DNA from: Vanilla planifolia
Taxonomy: Eukaryota; Streptophyta; Magnoliopsida; Asparagales; Orchidaceae
DNA: 64,000 nt
Reading direction: 5' to 3'
Assembly (NCBI GenBank): GCA_023846275.1
Contig: CM043869.1
Coordinates: 17,331,501-17,395,500 of the forward strand
The position numbers and the translations under genes are program-made. Within the stretch, counting starts at the first letter, position 1; each line of letters opens with the position of its first letter. Of the stretch, positions 52,701-63,758 are shown one piece after another. A model generated the notes under the pieces. That model ran no database searches. It saw nothing but the letters and a program-made list of their open reading frames with translations, and had not been told where the DNA came from.

Positions 52701-54217
52701 TGTGAGAATAGTTTACAATGCATATCCAGTCATCTTTGTAAATCATGCCTTCAATACTTCAATTGAAATATTCATCTCTTAATGGGTTGATTGAGGTTGG
52801 ATCAGGTAATATCAAGTTAGTGCGTTTGACTAACCTAGGTAGAGATCTCCTTCTCCATTAAGGAGGGCATATGCAGTTGCTTCCATTAGGCCTACTCAGC
52901 TGATGATGAAAGTAACGGCTTTTCAAATTGCAGCATAGTTTAAAGTATAGCACATGCAAATAGCCAGCTCGATCCATTCTCAGCCGGCTACATTGGTCTA
53001 TGGGGAGGGGAATTTGTTCATTAATTATGCACTAAATCTTTTATTACACATGAACTTGTAAATCTGTCATAGGAACAAATTAATTGATAGGCATTGTAAT
53101 AATAAAGAACAAAATGTATACTTAAAACTAAACTGGTGACAAGTAATGAATCACAACCTCTTTAGGGAGGGAATTTAGCTTTTACTAGTTGGGTAAATTG
53201 TATAAGCAAAAAGAAGTAAGAAAGTTATATTTCGTAGGGGTTAAGTCTGAAATTTAGTTTTTAAATCACAAAAAGGATAATTGAGAATGCAAGTTATATT
53301 TCGTAGGGGTTAACTTATAAAATCATATTTTAGAATAAGCGAGGCACTGTAAAATATGATTTGTACTCAATTATCCTTTTTGTGATTTCAATTAGCTGGC
53401 TTGTTCTCATAGACTGAAGACGACTCAAATGGATCATTGAAGCTTTTTGCAAGTCCCTCAGTCCAACAAATTCTGCAATCTGCATCGAGAGAGCATCAGC
53501 TATTGTATATTAATGCTTGGTGTAAGTTGGCTCAGTTTTGTGCCAAGGAGCTACAGCATGGTGCTAAAATCTGGAGAGAAGCTCTTGAAGATGACATTTG
53601 CATAGAGCTGTTATCTAAAGGTATAATACCATACATAAATTTGTAACGTAGCTATTATTTTGATTTAATAATGTTACCAAGGCATATTTGTCAGGAAGCA
53701 AGTACTTCCTTGCTCTTGGAGAAATTTACAGAGTATCTAGAATTTTGAAAGCCTCGGCAAGTTTTTACATGCCTTGGTTGCTCACTGATCGGAAAGATGC
53801 AAGTGAATTAATCAGTTGTTTGGAGGAATGCAATAAGGCGTGGACTAACTCTGGTTTGGATAAAGTTCTATCAAGCTTATGCAACAGCGACGAGCTTGAT
53901 GACAAGAACTTGGCTAAGTCTTTGCTGGAATCCATTAGGCTTATTGACAAAGCTGTTGTGCCCACATTCGAAGACCTCGCTATCCCACTCAACCCAAGTG
54001 CTTGCAGATTCTCTTTGCTACCTTTTGGAATGCTACCAGGTATTAGTGATATATTTAGCTATAAGATTGCTCTATGCATATTTACCTCACTTCAAATTTT
54101 CATATGAAACCAGTAGACATTAAGAAGGATGTTTGGAACGGCCATTGGTACTTTACCAAGCTTGTTAATTTGTGGGCCAACTTGGTAGCTTCTGACCCTC
54201 CTGAGCTGCCATGGTAA
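37743..54217 (+). CDS. Aftiphilin/gamma-synergin-like clathrin-adaptor accessory protein (putative)
   Basis: Seven exons: 37743-38381, 38470-38541, 50429-50737, 50821-50871, 53413-53620, 53695-54039 and 54114-54217. All borders are GT-AG with matching phases, giving 575 residues. The N-terminal half is acidic and disordered-looking, with adaptor-ear motifs: DFGDF (28-32), DWGDF (63-67), FKDAF (202-206, fitting FxDxF) and GWNDF (264-268). Such motifs bind AP-1 gamma-ear/GGA or AP-2 alpha-ear domains in synergin-gamma and aftiphilin. The C-terminal half is helical-looking and conserved in style (AWCKLAQFCAKELQHGAKIW, YFLALGEIYRVSRILKASA) and ends in DPPELPW. Such proteins act in clathrin-coated traffic at the trans-Golgi network or endosomes; for this plant protein the role is inferred from motifs only. 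The start at 37743 leads into the acidic region; upstream in-frame Mets (37590, 37629) lie in AT-rich DNA that does not look coding. Intron 2 is 11,887 bp and holds transposon relics, so an additional small exon there cannot be excluded. Confidence 0.85.
38792..39150. repeat. 180-bp tandem duplication in intron 2
   Basis: Two near-identical copies: AATCCACCCAAAAAAATAAT starts at 38801 and again at 38981, and TGACTTATGGAATGATTATT and AATTCAATATAGATTCAATT occur in both. Few differences mean a fairly recent event. Confidence 0.9.
39160..44790. other. Intron 2, left part: no gene recognised
   Basis: AT-rich sequence without a recognisable exon. It lies 3' of the Tat-lineage relic in that relic's orientation and may be its 3' untranslated region or LTR. 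The stretch at 40,080-40,380 (repeated AAGATAGGC, AAATAGGCC and GATAAGCC words) looks like an LTR leader, with no defined borders. Confidence 0.35.
44800..46920 (-). mobile_element. Decayed Tat-lineage Ty3/gypsy element in intron 2
   Basis: Minus-strand domains in correct order. RT is at about 46,380-46,920: IMPIHLKNLKAKYQRM, then DNIIVKSKSLEEGYDDLRH, KFHGYLVSS and ANPKKMHAILEI. RNase H is at about 45,950-46,290: KPMYYLSHIIRGHD, ALLTAIRRLCSNFKTQSIKV and SSWLQKWI. A second, archaeal-type RNase H at 45,660-45,850 reads SNIQIYNDPQLAISQSKGDY. An integrase core remnant at about 44,810-45,060 reads VIVKNNNKTFDINIVHKFC. The second RNase H is characteristic of the Tat lineage. Stops and frameshifts are frequent, so this is long dead. 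It runs opposite to the host gene. Confidence 0.85.
47000..49400. other. Intron 2, right part: repeat-derived, LTR-like sequence
   Basis: 48,352-48,605 shows three or four degenerate units of about 70-78 bp (AGTAATATTGCTAAACAAAATTG-like starts, then ACCACTTG/CACCTATC and a GGACCATTATAAA-like end). A TATATAA box (CCCTTATATAATC, about 48,751) and a CT-rich tract (48,800-48,910) follow. This order suggests an old LTR with promoter, but the borders are not found. Confidence 0.35.
52020..52290 (+). repeat. 135-bp tandem duplication, open in one frame
   Basis: GCTCAAAGCTTGGGAGTC occurs in both copies, 135 bp apart. Because 135 is a multiple of three, one plus-strand frame (52,011-52,313, 100 codons) reads through both copies as a 45-residue repeat (GSKLGSLPWNHSYPF, then GSKLGSHPWNYGYPC). 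It sits wholly in an intron; coding is doubtful. Confidence 0.85.
53263..53388. repeat. Two-tier hairpin close to the exon 5 acceptor
   Basis: The outer arms are 53263-53285 and 53366-53388, 23 bp and perfectly inverted (one arm reads CTCAATTATCCTTTTTGTGA and three more bases). The inner arms are 53320-53332 and 53350-53362, 13 bp perfect (AAATCATATTTTA). The loop is 17 bases. A direct repeat AGTTATATTTCGTAGGGGTT occurs at about 53,223 and 53,292. The right outer arm ends 24 bp before exon 5, over the pyrimidine-rich stretch used in splicing. Confidence 0.9.
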
Positions 54218-56433
54218 TTCTCACCTTGGATGCCTTTCTTCCCGTATAGAAATTTGTTCAAGGACTTTCATTCTTAACAAAAGAGCCATAAGAAGGCTTC
54301 TGTTCTTTTGCAACGAATGGTAATTCCTGCACCTAGCTTGCTCAGGTTGATTTGTTGGTAAGTGTTATTTCATTGCAATCTCGTCCTTCCTCAATCCTTT
54401 TTATTAGCCTGGCTTATTTGGGTTTATGTAATTAGATCATTTTTGTCAAGTTATTTTCTAATAAAGTCTATTTGGTGTATTTATGAAGTTATAAACAATA
54501 AAGTTGTAATTCTGTATCAATTTGTTTTTTGTAAGTTGTGTATATTGGATGATAAAATCAAATTTGTTATCTGATTTGTTGTAAGTTATATTTGAAATCG
54601 AGCATGATGGTCTTCTAGCTAAAGGTGGTGAGTTCTCATTGAATCGTTGGTCATTTCTTTTTTTAATGCAGTAATTATTACTCGCCATTAGACTGCTTTC
54701 CAGTGGTCTGAACCCTTTCTCTGTTCAGGTCCTCAACCACCTCTGGATCGAATTGGGATTTATACTAGCTACTGGATTCCTGAGCTCTCCGTCAACTTGA
54801 GGTTCTGTTCTTCCATCTCTACAATGAATTATTTTTTATTTTTATTTTTATTTTTAATATGATGATTATCATCTAAATGTTAACTAATTTGAGTGACATT
54901 AGGATGTTATTTTTTAGTATAAACTAAATATTTAATATCTTTAAATAAAATTGTATAACATAAATATGTTGTCACATTAAATGACCTAAGAAGCAAATAA
55001 ACTTATTTAACAGAACAGATGCTTTTAGGGATCCAATTGAAATATAGATAGTGGACTATTTTGGACAATGGATCTAGTTGACAAATGTTTTAGAATAAAC
55101 ATGTATTGTGAGGGGAAAACATACGTTTACACTCTTTGATTAGTTTTTACTAATTATCAACTTGATTAATAAAAATAAATTTAAAAGGATTACATATTAT
55201 TATAAATTTTAATTTTTTTAGATTTAAAAAAGTTGTATTTGAACACTTGACAAGTGACCAAATAAAAGCATAGAAAAAAGAAATTAGTAATTATTACAAC
55301 ACTAAGAATTGATCTACAAACAAATGATTAAATTAAAAAAATATAATAATATATTATCAGTCTCAACGAAGGTGTTATAGATTCAATAGATATACCAATT
55401 AAAACTCTACTAAGATTAAATCATATTCTCCTTAGACCAGTTCTCCTACCTTAGCAAACGATTGCTGAAAATTGTGCACCGACTCAGATGTTCAAACACA
55501 AATGAATTTTAAAACATATTTTTTACAGTAAATTATAACAAAATGATATGATAATAAAGAAGATAATTTTATTCTTTTAAATTGTGCAAAAGTTATATTA
55601 TTTTATTTTATCAAAAAATAAAATATTAGTTTAATTATTTCATTAAACTTTTATATTTAACAAATACAAGTTTTCATTACATTTAAAAATAATCTTTTTC
55701 ATCTTTCGTCTTTTGTTAATTAATTTAATATTTAAAACAATAGTACCTTCTCTGTTTCACATTAGCATGTATGATATTGTCCATGCCGAACGAAATAATG
55801 GCAGTGACAGTTGGCATTGAAAAAGTTTATTTATAGAAAAGCAATATTTCGGAGTTCATTTGAGAACTTTATTAAAAATAATTAATTGACTAAAGTGAAC
55901 CGAAATAGATTTATAAAAACTTTTTTTAAAAAACTACTAGTTTAATATACTTTTGTTAAAATATTATTCTAAATATCTTTTAATAAATAATTAATAAATT
56001 TGCAAGTAACGAATCAATCATGGGCTTAAATTTCACTCAAATTAAATCATTATTGGCTAAACTCTCTTGCTCATTTATCCCCTTTTTCATATATTTAACG
56101 CTTTGGCAAAAACTAAAAGAAAAAAAATTTATAAAAACATATTTAATATTTAATAAGTAAATGTATAATCTTATTTGTAATAAAGAATATAAATAAAAAT
56201 TTTAACATCAATGAATTAAAGATCAAAACAAAAACCCTCGACTCAAATCTTAACCATTGAGCCTAACGAGGCCCAAATGAAATCATCAATAGTTCAAAAT
56301 AAGGAAACACGAAGTGCTTCAAATTAGACCAAAAAGTTGATACATAGAAGAGCATTAAGTTGCTACAGGTGCAAGACATAGACTACTTAACTGAAACAGC
56401 AAACCCAAAGCCATGTTTGAGCTAAAGTAGTTC
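54218..56433. other. Intergenic region between convergent genes
   Basis: The first several hundred bases are probably the 3' untranslated region of the plus-strand gene; 54,240-54,800 is less AT-rich than what follows. From about 54,830 the DNA is AT-rich with no exon seen. The two genes face each other, so both terminators should lie here. Confidence 0.5.
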
Positions 56434-59400
56434 CTACTTGAGATGCTTTACAAACCAGTGAAGAAGGTCCTGGTGAGCTTCTTCGGCTTTCTTCACAGCT
56501 GCTTCATCGTTGGGATCATATCTAACTGTCCACCCATGGGCAACACCAGGAAAAATCTTCACGAAAGAATCAATCTGGGGGAGCAGCATAAAACCATTTC
56601 AGCCACGACCATTAAGGTAAAAGTTAATCATAGAACAATTGTTCATATGGCATGACTGCTTTAGTTTAAAAATGAGTTATGTTAAAAAAAAAAAAGGGTT
56701 TTAAATAAGTTTTTTATAAGTTAATTTATGAGAGCTAAAAAATACTAACGATGAAAAAAGAGTATTGAAAGAAATTTTAACAAAAGGCAGTATAAAGAGG
56801 CATATGAAAACAGAAGGATATTAAAAATTTCACTTCACTAGAACAATATATCAAATGCTATTTTAATCATTTCATCATACCAGTTATTTCACACATTTGT
56901 TAAATAATATTTAACAAACCATTGAAAGGTATCCTCCAATCAACCAAGGTATCCAGAAGGTGGCAAAATATGTTATCATGCTTAACAATTTGAGATCACA
57001 TTTGTACCTTGCTCTTCCCTTAAATCTCGAGTTCTTGGTGATTTCCTTGTTATGACAATTTTTTTCAAAGCCAAGTCCGAATCCTTTGTCATAAGACAAT
57101 TAGAAGCTATATGTAGACAAGGCTTTGGGAGTCATGTTGGATTAATTTCTCCCTTAGTCTAAAAGATGTTTAACTAAACAAAGGTGTTAGTATCAACTTT
57201 CTAGTCATAAACAACCAAGTCATATACAAGACTCCAATAGTTGGGATAAACTTTGCTTTGATGTTACAAGGTAGACACATCGGATTTCAACTATTCCCAA
57301 CTAATTGTAAGCCAACTCAATGGCTCATAAAGGACTAAAAACCTAAATTCTAGGGTGTATAGAACAATAACTTAATCCTTCCTGCAAAAGTTCAATCAAT
57401 CTAGCCTCGCTCAAATTTCTCGAGAGGATTTCGTCCCTTTTGAGAAACAATGCATCTAGACCATGGTGATATCAGTCAGCCTTGAGAGCCCCACTAGCAA
57501 AATAAACTCGTTGAAAGCTTATCTCAAAAAAAAGGTTCTCTACCTCATATGAAATCATGTACAAGAAGAATCAAGTAATAAATCCAATACTACATCATGG
57601 TCAAAGATCAATACTATTGAAAATCCTATCTCAAATCTTTACTGAAATATGTTCGCTCATCCAAGGTTTAAGATATTTTAAAAGAAATACACTCAAGATA
57701 ATGCGACAACCACTCCTTCAGCCATAATCTAGCAATGAAAACTATGAGACAACAATTTTTCTAACCCATTATGCAAAAAGATATACCAGTATTTGCTAAA
57801 AAATGCAAATAGTGCCAACTTATTGCTCTGCTTCCTTGACAACCAACAATACCAATAAAAATTAACATTTCTTAACCTCTTCATCTAAGGAATAGATTTT
57901 CTTGGACCTTTCCCTATAACCATAGGTGGTAGAAAATTCCTTCTAGTTATAGTCAATTACTTTTCAATGTAGATTGAGACTAAAACTCTCGTAAGACAAA
58001 CGATTGCAAAAGTTCATAACTTAATTTAGACAAATATTTAGTCAATTTAGAATTCTTTCAATCATAGTCACTGACAACATCTCAATGTTCTCAGCCGATC
58101 AAAATAATCAATTTGAGACAACAAACAAAAATTTGTTGAAGATTTTAAAGCCCTACCTTGGGAAAAACGAGTGCTAAGGCTATTGAGCTTCCCAATATAC
58201 TTTGCACATGTTCAACCACTCTTATAATAGGTGAACCTCCATACTCTCTAGTCCCTTACTTTAAAGCCAAACAATTGCAAAAATCCATAACTTCATTTAG
58301 TCAAACATATTTAGTCGATTCAGAACTCTTTCAATCATAGTCACTAACAACACCTCAATGTTCTAAGCTGATCAAAATAGTCAAGTTGAGACAACAAACA
58401 AAAGTTTGTTAAAGATTTTGAAGCCCTAACTTGAGAAAAAAAGGAGCGCTATGACTATTGAGTTCCCAATATACTTTGCACATATTGAACCACTCTTATA
58501 ATAAGAGAGCTTCCATACTCTCTGGTCTACTACTCTAAAGCCATGTTCTTGGTGGAGATCAATCACTCCATTATTTGGATCTAGACACATCAGGGGGTGC
58601 TAAGGCACGACCAAGGCACAACAAAAAAATGAAAAAATTAGAAAACTCAAGATAGACTTCAAGGTAAATTTTAAGTCAACTCAACAAAAAACAAGTATAA
58701 AAAAAACTTTGATATGCACATCAAAAGATGTCTTCGTAACATTGGAGATATCACTCTAGATAATGTGAGGTCTCAAAACGACAAGGGCTCGCTCCAAACT
58801 AGTGTAGGTAATATCTAATTAAAGAAATTTTTGGATATAATGCCTATGATCTTAGAATGGGGATCATCTAAAAAATTTCTACCATATGAATAATAAACAT
58901 AAAAAAGTAAGATTTAACTTAATCTAATGCCCTATCACGTAATTAATTAACTTAGATCCCTCTCTAAGTTAAAACGTTTTATCAAACCAAGTAAACACTT
59001 AATGTCCAATCCATGCAATGTCACTTAAGACCCTATCATTTTTTTTTAGCAAAATCAATATAGATTCTTTTGTCAATTAACCTGACTGAATACTCTCCTG
59101 AAATCATCAAGGTATTTTGATATCACTAAAAACATATGCTCTCACATAACAATTTAACCAATCATTTGGAAACTGGAACAACTCTTCCTCAACTTCATAT
59201 TGCATCGATGCCAAAAGCCCTCAAAAGGAATGGTTGCAATCCCTTCTCTTCACCTTAATCACAACTATCTCGTAGAAATAATAAGTGATAACATTCATTG
59301 TTGTTTTATCATATGAAGGCTTTGAGAAATATGCTTTTGCCTTCCTCTCCTTCCTCTTATTGCTACTACATTGCTTGGTCTCAAGTAGAATGGTTGTACC

Positions 59401-62400
59401 CCCCTCTCCTCCTTTATGATGAATTTCGATCACATAAAATCCCCGAGAGGAAGTGGTATTGAATCCAACTCTTCCTTTACCATTGTCTCATTACAAGAAG
59501 ATCATGTCAGGCCTAATGCTTCTCCCTCCCTTATTCCATCAAATAAAAGTCTCAAGAAACTCAACCAAAAATCTCTCCTTCACCACCATAAACATCTCCA
59601 AAAGTAATCTTTACTCTCCACCACTATTGCAACAAGGTCTTGGACTGCAAAGTTCTCATCTCCCTTCTTCCATCCTCCACTATATTACCAACAATCAAAG
59701 ATTGGGAATGATCGGTTTTGTTATAATCTTTAATTTAGCACATATTCCTCCCCTTAGTACTCTTGACTCAAATCGTAGCCCTCAAATCTCAAGCACTTTT
59801 GTCAAGCAAACTATCTATAAATGATTCCTAGAGATAAGAGATTACTTTTCACTTACAAAGTTACAACATAAACTTTTACAAGGGTTTATAATAGAAAGCT
59901 CTTCTATACAACCATTGATGATGGTTAATTCTAGGAAGCATCTTCAATATCATCCCTTCTTTCATATGCGAGACCCTTACCAACACTAGACACATTCTGA
60001 AGGCATCTAATAATTTGAAAGACAGATCAAATAAGTGAATCTAATTGAAAAATAAAAATTACATATTACCTTTGTCCATTAATTTTTTTGATAAAAACTA
60101 ATAGACAATTCTTCATTACAATATAAACGATGGTTTAAAAAGTTCCAAAACCAAATGAAAAAACAAAATCAAAAAGGGAAAAGGTTCCTGATACATACGA
60201 AAGCAAGAGATGCTGTTGTGCAGTACACATGTAAGAAATAAAAAAAGGAACAAGCATAAATAAAGAGAAAGAACAAACATCCAATTGGACTTAACACATT
60301 TAGCTTAGAACAGCTATAAGAGGACCTCATGAGCTCAAACAAAAGGCATTCGAACTACGAGAACATGGTCTCCTTAATCTTTCAAAGAAGTCACAAAGCA
60401 CCTAATTCGCCGAGAGCTCCACCCATGTCTCAACCTTTGCCTGCCAATAAGACTTAATTTTGTCCGCACCTCACAGTAGTCAGGTACTTTAAATCTTCCC
60501 CTACCCAAGCCTTACTAACCCAAGGGCTCTGTCACAACCTTCAACTCACTCATCCGAAGGTCGTCTTCCAGCTAAAGCCCTTTACTTTGCTTGGGATATA
60601 ACATAACAGCTGCCCCACTCTCCACAATGAGCTTCAATGCTCCCGCTGCCCAAAGCATTGTTGTTGCCTGAAAGTCCCCTAACTACGCAAGCTTTTAAAT
60701 TAAGCCACTGAAGGCCTTCTAATCTACCCATGATTTAACAATAGCTGCCCAAAATCTATTCCTATGCCTAAAAGGTTTTCCTTTGCCTGAAAGCCGTTGT
60801 AAGCTATCTAAATACATTATAAGCTACCCAAAAACTCTTAGAAGTTGCTTGAATACACTATAAATGGCCCAAATACAATATAGGTTGCCTAAAAGCTCTT
60901 ATAAGCTACTCAAATGCATTATGAGCAGCACAAAAGCTTTATGAGCTGCCTAAAAGTCTCTTCTCTGCCTCAACTTCAATACTAAGCAACCAAAAACCTT
61001 TATGAGCTACTCAAAGGCATCCCAAGATCAACTTTCTCACTTTACATTCTAACTTTTAATGCATCTCCAATATGAATAAGCTTTTCATTTAATCACATTT
61101 TTTTACATCAATAATAAGCAACCAAAAACCTTTATGGGCTACTCAAAGGTGTCTCTTGGTCACAAGATCAACTTTCTCACTTTACATTCTAAATTTTAAT
61201 GCATTTCCAATGAAAGTAAACTTTTCATTTAATCCCATGCATCTTTTTTTATATCAATAATGTTATTATATTTTAAGTAACGCATAAAGCAGAACCTTCC
61301 CCTTAGCTTAAGGAGACATGGGATAAATCAAACACTTCATATAGGTCCCACCAGTTTTCCAAATAATTCAGTGATTCTTAGCAAACCAGTCATATATCAT
61401 CAGAGTTAGGAAACTAGTAGCTACTACAGACAATGCACTGCAGATACAAATATCTATTACGAAATTATTTCATCCTAAAGGAGCTGATAAGTATATTGTT
61501 AGAAACGGGAACTGCTAACCCTAGTTGTATTAAACAAACATAAATGTTTATACCTCTTTGTTAACGAGAAATTAATTTTATATTATTAATATAACAGATT
61601 TGTTATGCAAAAAAAATATTGACAGATAGATCGGGCACAGAATTCCCAAAGAATCAAAATATACATCTCTAACTCTAAGAGCATGTTAAACATTGGTGAA
61701 GGGCCAATGTTAATTCTCCAACTTATCCTCGATGTATTTTTATAAATATTTTAAGTAAGCATGTCTATGAATTAAGTTCAAAAGATTTACCTCAGATTTA
61801 GAGGATAAAATCTCTTCAAATTGCTTTACTACCTCTGGTGGAGTGACTTGATCTATCTCAGCCCCAAGAACAGCAAGGTGAGCTTTATTAGCTGAGAACA
61901 AGTAAACTTCAATTCAGATCACCATGAAATAAAATAACCTACTCAATAACAAAACAAATGAACTTCAATAAAGATTAGTCTAAGTTGCACAAGTTGCCTA
62001 GCAGAAAAAAAATTAAAAACATAAACAGTATCACTTGATTGGGCAAGAATATTGTGTACTAATGCATGTGGAAACATCTTCGTAACATGTTGATAGATTT
62101 TCCTTCCACAGAAGAAGCACAACTTCAAATGTTCCTTAAGTAACAAAATTTGATATCTCAACACCAGGATTCCACCAAAAGCTCAATGTCTCTGCAGGAG
62201 TTGGCATACAACTCTTACCCCAGTAAAAATGAAAGATAGATAACCATTAACGTAGTAAGCCAGTTCTCCCACTCCCACTATATGAAGGTCATGATCAAAA
62301 TAAATAAAAAAAAAAGTTTTATAGAGATCAGATAAATACGCTTTAATGTACATTTTGTGTGGTCCGTTGCTCTTAGTTCTTAGAAAATTTATTTTATCTA

Positions 62401-63101
62401 CTGAACATATTATGTTATGATGCATAGTAGTCTTCATTCCATTGATTCTTGCACTTAAAGCAAGAATTCTCAATTTAGTTTACCATGGAGAACAGCTTGC
62501 TATGCTCTCAGAAGACTAGGCTGCTGCTTTTTCGGTATATGATTCCACGTACAATAAGCCACATAGAGAGAAATGTTCCATTGAAGTGAACATAATTTTA
62601 CACATTTTCAATAAAATTCAAACATTTTGCATCTAAAATTTAAGCCAATGCCTTCATAGATTACTAGGCTAAACAATTATCAAATTGATGACAATTTCAT
62701 AGATCAATCATAAGGAAAAACATTTGGGATAAAAGTAATTTATATATATGATTTTGCATGCACCCAACTGATTACACATTTTCATTAAAAAAAAAAAAAA
62801 GGAATGACAACGCTCATGATCTGCACTTGAGGTTTATTAAACATAATTTCTTAGGGGATGCAGTAGAGGAAAAAAGAACGCTAAATCTTGCAAAGTAGAA
62901 AGCAAATTTTGTCCATGATAAAAGAGATAACCTCTGTATATGCTCAGTATTTTGCTCAATAGGGTACATATATAACTTTGAAATTAAATAGTAGGGGCAT
63001 ATGAAATCTACCTTTGATATCATCTACAGTGACAAACGAAGGATGAAAGAATACTGCAGCTTTGATCTCTTCAGCTTTGCCTAGTTCTACGACTATCTTG
63101 G
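56434..63101 (-). CDS. Dienelactone hydrolase family protein, 3' part
   Basis: Three minus-strand exons are visible: 63012-63101, 61791-61891 and 56434-56574, with phases that match (a split Ala codon at the first junction, clean codons at the second). They encode KIVVELGKAEEIKAAVFFHP, then HLAVLGAEIDQVTPPEVVKQ and FVKIFPGVAHGWTVRYDPND, ending FVKHLK. This is the alpha/beta-hydrolase fold of the dienelactone hydrolase family. The catalytic Asp lies in GAEID and the catalytic His in GVAHGW. The nucleophile Cys should lie in an upstream exon beyond 64,000, so the gene is cut by the window end. Family members hydrolyse cyclic esters such as dienelactone in bacteria; the substrate of the plant homologues is not settled. 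The acceptor at 63101 has a weak pyrimidine tract and is the least certain border. The 5,216-bp intron holds a gypsy relic. Confidence 0.9.
57695..58610 (+). mobile_element. Decayed Tat-lineage gypsy integrase in the hydrolase intron
   Basis: Plus-strand remnants in order: an HHCC zinc-binding region at 57,700-57,800 (NHSFSHNLAMKTMRQQFF, then AKKCK and CQLIALLP); the core entry at 57,895-57,965 (GRKFLLVIVNYFSM); the second catalytic Asp in IVTDNISMFSADQNNQFE near 58,065; and the C-terminal core ELPNILCTCSTTLIIGEPPY at about 58,185. A stretch reading VEINHS near 58,555 fits the region just after the core. Multiple stops show it is dead. It is antisense to the host gene. Confidence 0.85.
58000..58545. 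repeat. 271-bp tandem duplication within the integrase relic
   Basis: ATTGCAAAAGTTCATAACTT at 58003 and ATTGCAAAAATCCATAACTT at 58274 begin two copies that both contain TCAATCATAGTCACT and CCAATATACTTTGCACAT. The copies have diverged noticeably. The second copy also lost or gained bases that shift frame. Confidence 0.85.
58620..60380. other. Hydrolase intron, middle part: no gene recognised
   Basis: Probably downstream sequence of the Tat-lineage relic. Two overlapping open frames at 59,416-59,824 show no known domain; the composition is C-rich in places, which lengthens frames by chance. Confidence 0.4.
60780..60965 (+). repeat. 20-21-bp minisatellite, about eight units
   Basis: Units such as AAGCTATCTAAATACATTAT, AAGCTACCCAAAAACTCTTAG, AGGTTGCCTAAAAGCTCTTAT and AGCAGCACAAAAGCTTTATG follow one another at 20-21-bp spacing. 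It lies in C-richer sequence (60,400-60,980) downstream of the Tat-lineage integrase relic. The 3' untranslated regions of that lineage are known to carry tandem arrays. Confidence 0.8.
60983..61250. repeat. 132-bp tandem duplication in the hydrolase intron
   Basis: TAAGCAACCAAAAACCTTTA starts at 60983 and again at 61115, and AGATCAACTTTCTCACTTTA occurs in both copies. Modest divergence and one small insertion separate them. Confidence 0.85.
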
Positions 63102-63208
63102 CTGCAGCGTACAAGTTTTACAAAAGCCATAATTGAGACACAAGAGTATGAGAAGTATGGGTAACTGAAAGCAAAGGTTGAAAAAGAAAAAGCTAGTGAA
63201 CAAACAAT

Positions 63209-63500
63209 AAAGATGGTATGTACGTAAAGCATATATTCAACAAATGGTGAGAGCAAATCTGATCAGGTTACTTAAATCATAAATCTGTAATATGAATCAA
63301 CAGAGTTTGGTTGTATAAATAAAATCTAAGGATAAAAAAAATGGTATGCACGTAAAGACAAATTAAAGATGGTATGTACATAAAACAGATATACAACAAA
63401 TGGTCAGAGTATATCTGATCGGTTTGCTGACATTGTAAATCTAAAATATGAATCAACAGAGATGGTTGCATAAATAAAATCTAAGAATAAAAAAAAAAGA
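63209..63500. repeat. 156-bp tandem duplication near the right edge
   Basis: AGATGGTATGTACGTAAAGC at 63211 recurs as AGATGGTATGTACATAAAAC at 63367. CAACAAATGGT and ATATGAATCAACAGAG are shared. It lies in a hydrolase-gene intron, upstream of the exon at 63012-63101. Confidence 0.85.
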
Positions 63501-63537
63501 AAGAGCAATAAAAAATAGCACACATGTTACCCAAGTT

Positions 63538-63758
63538 TATTACACTAAATCTATGAAACTATAACAAGTACGAGGTGTTCTATCCAGAGAGAACTCAATG
63601 ATATGTAACGAAATATCTATTGCGTTATGTTTTATTTCACAGTAAAATTAATTACACTAAATCTATGCAACTATAACAAGGTGTTCTATCCAGAGAGAAT
63701 TCAATGATATATATCCACACATCTATTGCATTATGTTTTATTTCACAGTAAAATTAGG
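63538..63758. repeat. 112-bp tandem duplication near the right edge
   Basis: CACTAAATCTATGAAACTAT at 63543 recurs as CACTAAATCTATGCAACTAT at 63655, with GTTCTATCCAGAGAGAA and ATTTCACAGTAAAATTA in both copies. No exon was seen from 63,102 to the end of the window. Confidence 0.9.

Larger units (their letters stand above)
50872..53412 (+). other. Intron 4 of the synergin-like gene, carrying two repeat structures
   Basis: 2,541 bp between exons 4 and 5. It includes a 135-bp tandem duplication (52,020-52,290), an (AAT)n microsatellite at about 52,366-52,380, and a hairpin near its 3' end (53,263-53,388). No alternative exon was recognised. Confidence 0.6.

Noticed and set aside
59416..59824. Two overlapping open frames of 63 and 123 codons
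   Set aside because: Inside the hydrolase intron, in C-rich repeat-derived sequence, with no domain recognised.
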